DNA from: UBA11612 sp964475755
GTDB taxonomy: Bacteria > Pseudomonadota > Alphaproteobacteria > Rhodospirillales > Rhodospirillaceae
Direction of reading: 5' to 3'
Length of the DNA: 5,741 nt
Assembly: GCA_964475755.1 (NCBI GenBank)
Contig: CAYYXR010000083.1
Coordinates: forward strand, 1 to 5,741
Positions 5,694 through 5,741 of this stretch are shown one piece after another. Under the pieces are notes generated by a model. That model did not search any database. It was given only the letters and a program-made list of their open reading frames with translations, and was not told where the DNA came from. How positions within the stretch are numbered: the first letter of the stretch is position 1; every line of letters begins with the position of its first letter. The position numbers and the translations under genes were made by a program.

Positions 5694-5741
5694 GCCGCCT
5701 TAGCTCAGTTGGTAGAGCATCGCATTCGTAATGCGGGGGTC
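5694..5741 (+). tRNA. tRNA-Thr (anticodon CGU), 3' part beyond the window
   Basis: The acceptor 5' strand is GCCGCCT (5694-5700), then TA, the D stem GCTC/GAGC (5703-5706 and 5715-5718) with D loop AGTTGGTA, and the anticodon stem TCGCA/TGCGG (5720-5724 and 5732-5736, one U-G pair). The loop is TTCGTAA with anticodon CGT at 5727-5729, which reads the Thr codon ACG. The window ends in the variable region (GGGTC), so the T arm and acceptor 3' strand cannot be checked. The sequence closely resembles E. coli tRNA-Thr(CGU) as I remember it (thrW). Confidence 0.93.

Noticed and set aside
5694..5741. tRNA-Thr as the attachment site used by the integrase relic
   Set aside because: Known elements using tRNA genes insert at the tRNA 3' end, which points out of the window away from the relic. 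No second tRNA fragment is visible in this window.

Overview
The window looks like chromosomal DNA of a Gram-negative bacterium, almost certainly a proteobacterium. The evidence is a type V autotransporter ending in a C-terminal beta-barrel with terminal Phe, a lipobox-bearing outer-membrane-type lipoprotein, and a tRNA-Thr(CGU) of ordinary proteobacterial form. An alphaproteobacterium is my best guess; the window cannot settle the class.

Layout: (1) 1-3443 is the 3' part of a large autotransporter/adhesin gene whose start lies upstream of the window. Its passenger holds two copies of a Thr/Asn/Val-rich beta-strand module, separated by eight Gly/Ala-rich units of about 40 residues. A linker and a barrel of about 300 residues follow. 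A strong intrinsic terminator (3465-3498) ends the gene. (2) 3500-4330 encodes a lipoprotein alpha/beta hydrolase that is visibly AT-richer than the autotransporter. Its start codon lies directly behind the terminator T-tract. (3) 4331-4748 has no intact gene, but it holds a GC-richer island that I read as a frameshifted relic of a tyrosine recombinase (integrase). This points to past mobile-element activity. (4) 4749-5402 encodes a small winged-helix-type putative regulator. A 24-bp tandem repeat spans its promoter -10 and its start codon, and a 25-bp-period duplication early in the frame makes the true start doubtful. (5) 5403-5693 has no supported gene, only a weak terminator-like hairpin, an inverted repeat and a probable tRNA promoter. 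(6) 5694 to the window end is the 5' part of a tRNA-Thr.

The genes do not form an evident operon. The autotransporter and lipoprotein would both act at the cell envelope, but the terminator separates them. The stretch from the lipoprotein to the regulator looks like an accessory patch between the autotransporter gene and a conserved tRNA locus. The most notable items are the integrase relic, the repeat-built promoter/start region of the regulator with its frame-changing duplication, and the modular glycine-rich passenger. I found no clear evidence of a wholly new multi-gene system.
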